Source: Photorhabdus caribbeanensis
Lineage (GTDB): Bacteria > Pseudomonadota > Gammaproteobacteria > Enterobacterales > Enterobacteriaceae
Length of the DNA stretch: 64,000 bases
NCBI RefSeq assembly: GCF_018448885.1
Contig: NZ_RCWB01000001.1
Location: forward strand, 1 to 64,000
Direction: 5' to 3'
The notes below the pieces were generated by a model. The model did no database searches, was not told the origin of the DNA, and was given only the letters and a program-made list of their open reading frames with translations. The position numbers were made by a program, and so were the translations under genes. Positions 62,675-64,000 of this stretch are shown piece after piece (the first letter of the stretch is position 1; each line of letters opens with the position of its first letter).

Positions 62675-62697
62675 AACAGCCGGTTCAACCGGTTGTT
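62675..62697 (+). terminator. probable terminator after tehB
   Basis: Ten-pair stem AACAGCCGGT/ACCGGTTGTT (one G-U) with a three-base loop TCA, followed by GATTTATTTTC. Between convergent genes, so it may serve both. Confidence 0.65.
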
Positions 62698-62757
62698 GAT
62701 TTATTTTCTAAGTTAATATCTACAATGTGTATGCCATCCTGCCATTATTATTAAAGG

Positions 62758-64000
62758 TTAACAGTGGGTTTGCATGATTTCGTTATATCGTTGCTGGTCC
62801 CGGTACATTTGTAGATAGACCTGATATTTGGCCTGATGAAATGAAAATGTCTCTTTTTCCGGTTTGATAATGCTGCCATCACGTACCATCGATTTCGCCG
62901 CTTGAGCGAAGTCTGCAAAGGAACCACAAGCAACGGCGCTAAGCAAAGCAGAGCCAAGATTGACAGCATCCTCTTCCTGAGTGAGATGGATTTCGCGCCC
63001 GGTAGCATTGGCATATTCACGTAACCATAGTGGGTTTTTAGTTGCGCCGCCACACATAACTAGCCTGTTTATCTTATGCCCTGCTTCTATTAGTGCATCA
63101 ATAATATGGCGGGTGCCATAAGCGATAGATTGCAGCGTTGCCAAGTAATGGCGGGCCAGAGCATCACGACTATCTGCCAGCGTCATCCCGCTTACCATTC
63201 CCTTAGCATTAGGGTTTGCCCTTGGTGAACGGTTGCCGTGATGGTCACTTAAAATATGAAGTTGTGCGGTCGGGTATTTTTCTTGCTTTTCTAACTGTGC
63301 GACAGCTTCATTCAGTAGTTGGTAGTAATGATGACCAGATCCCTCGGCTTCGGCTTCTAGATCTGGCCAACTATTATGTTGACGAATTGACCACTCAACT
63401 AATGCACCAGCGGCGCTTTGCCCACCTTCGTTGAGCCAGTAACCGGGTAGCATTGCACCGAAATAGGGTCCCCAAACTCCTGGAACCATGACAGGATGAG
63501 GGCTGACAATCATATGGCAGTTTGAGGTGCCGCTAATAATGACCAGGCTGCCCTCTGGATAGGCGCCAGCCAGTGCCAATCCGCCGGCATGAGCGTCAAT
63601 AATACCACCGGCGACGATAACTCCGGTGTGCAGCCCAAAATCTTTAGCCACTTCAGCGGTCAGGTAGCCTGCTTTTTCGCCAAGTCCAATGATGGTAGAC
63701 GGAACTTTATTGGTTAAATCTTCTAACCCCACATCAAAAAGTAGTTTGTCGCTGAACTGTTTTTGATGAGCCAGATAGTTCCATTTACAAGTGATCGTGC
63801 AGATGCTGGCTACATCAGCGGCAGTTGCTTTCCATACCAGAAAATCAGCTAAATCAAAGAAACGCCATGTATCTTGATAACGTTGAGGAAAGTGGTTTTT
63901 TAGCCATAAGATTTTCGGAAGTTCCATTTCAGGACTGATTTCACCACCTACATAGCAGAGTGCTGGGTCATTGGTTTGATTTATCGTGCTGGCTTCCTTG
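62758..64000 (-). CDS. FGGY-family pentulose kinase (D-ribulokinase type), 5' end outside window
   Basis: The frame stays open to the right edge and reads ALCYVGGEISPEMELPKILWLK before residues that otherwise look like a start at 63927, so the real start is outside. FGGY signatures: VIVAGGIIDAHAGGLALAG, SLVIISGTSNCHM, LNEGGQSAAGALVEW, VMCGGATKNPLWL. Ribulokinase-like of the family with VGGE in the activation segment; phosphorylates a pentulose, possibly D-ribulose. Partners are outside the window. Confidence 0.9.
   Translation of the reverse strand, partial: KEASTINQTNDPALCYVGGEISPEMELPKILWLKNHFPQRYQDTWRFFDLADFLVWKATAADVASICTITCKWNYLAHQKQFSDKLLFDVGLEDLTNKVPSTIIGLGEKAGYLTAEVAKDFGLHTGVIVAGGIIDAHAGGLALAGAYPEGSLVIISGTSNCHMIVSPHPVMVPGVWGPYFGAMLPGYWLNEGGQSAAGALVEWSIRQHNSWPDLEAEAEGSGHHYYQLLNEAVAQLEKQEKYPTAQLHILSDHHGNRSPRANPNAKGMVSGMTLADSRDALARHYLATLQSIAYGTRHIIDALIEAGHKINRLVMCGGATKNPLWLREYANATGREIHLTQEEDAVNLGSALLSAVACGSFADFAQAAKSMVRDGSIIKPEKETFSFHQAKYQVYLQMYRDQQRYNEIMQTHC

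Overview
The window looks like a chromosomal segment of a Photorhabdus species (Enterobacterales, Morganellaceae; insect pathogen and nematode symbiont). The reasons are AT-rich DNA with enterobacterial housekeeping genes (purEK, lpxH, ppiB, cysS), 127-bp ERIC elements, and a Yersinia/Pseudomonas-type (Ysc/Psc) type III secretion system (T3SS) next to a YopT-like cysteine protease of the kind called LopT in Photorhabdus. Genus is an inference from gene content; no marker gene for species is present.

Layout. 1-1.8 kb: edge of an IS30-like transposase, a 9-bp minisatellite, a riboflavin-synthase-like gene and an orphan RelB/DinJ-type antitoxin. 1.8-6.5 kb: purE-purK with a PurR operator, lpxH, ppiB, and divergent cysS. 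7-10 kb: two convergent phage tail-fibre genes with near-identical 5' ends in inverted orientation. 10.4-15.4 kb: an AEC-family carrier, an ERIC-truncated ORF, atoD-atoA (acetoacetate CoA-transferase) with a textbook sigma-54 promoter, and an AtoC-like activator lacking its receiver domain. 15.6-21.3 kb: sparse, very AT-rich island with two large paralogous proteins of unknown function sharing one conserved promoter, plus two small orphan proteins. 21.7 kb: a cold-shock protein gene.

22.2-52.8 kb: a complete Ysc/Psc-type T3SS island. On the minus strand: lopT plus its chaperone; exsD-yscB-sctC-sctD-yscE-sctF-yscG-yscH-sctI-sctJ-sctK-sctL; exsA; then (after an inserted LysR/GNAT/broken lysP block at 33.6-35.7 kb) sctN-O-P-Q-R-S-T-U. 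On the plus strand: sctW-tyeA-sycN-yscX-yscY-sctV-lcrR, lcrG-lcrV-lcrH-sctE-sctB, and exsC-exsE-exsB. Most adjacent genes overlap by ATGA/GTGA, implying translational coupling. I find ExsA-type promoters in front of exsD, sctN, sctW and exsC, each with an A-tract, GnC, TGnnA and a -10 hexamer 21-22 bp further on, and a more doubtful fifth before lcrG. ExsA, ExsD, ExsC and ExsE are all encoded here, so the secretion-coupled ExsC/ExsD/ExsE partner-switching circuit of Pseudomonas is present in full, but exsA is detached from exsCEB.

53.5-64 kb: a lone family-2 glycosyltransferase; an orphan phage lysis cassette (holin, endolysin-like, Rz with nested Rz1); a VOC-fold protein; wza-wzb-wzc (capsule/exopolysaccharide export and its kinase/phosphatase pair) without adjacent polymer genes; tehB; an ERIC element; and the 3' part of an FGGY pentulose kinase running off the right edge.

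Most interesting points: the unknown paralogue pair at 15.6-20.1 kb with its shared promoter; the inverted tail-fibre pair that could exchange tips by inversion; the free-standing lysis cassette with a hairpin over the holin ribosome-binding site; the receiverless AtoC with an intact sigma-54 promoter; a riboflavin-synthase paralogue with one degenerate lobe; and a fossil tandem duplication of the start of sctI.
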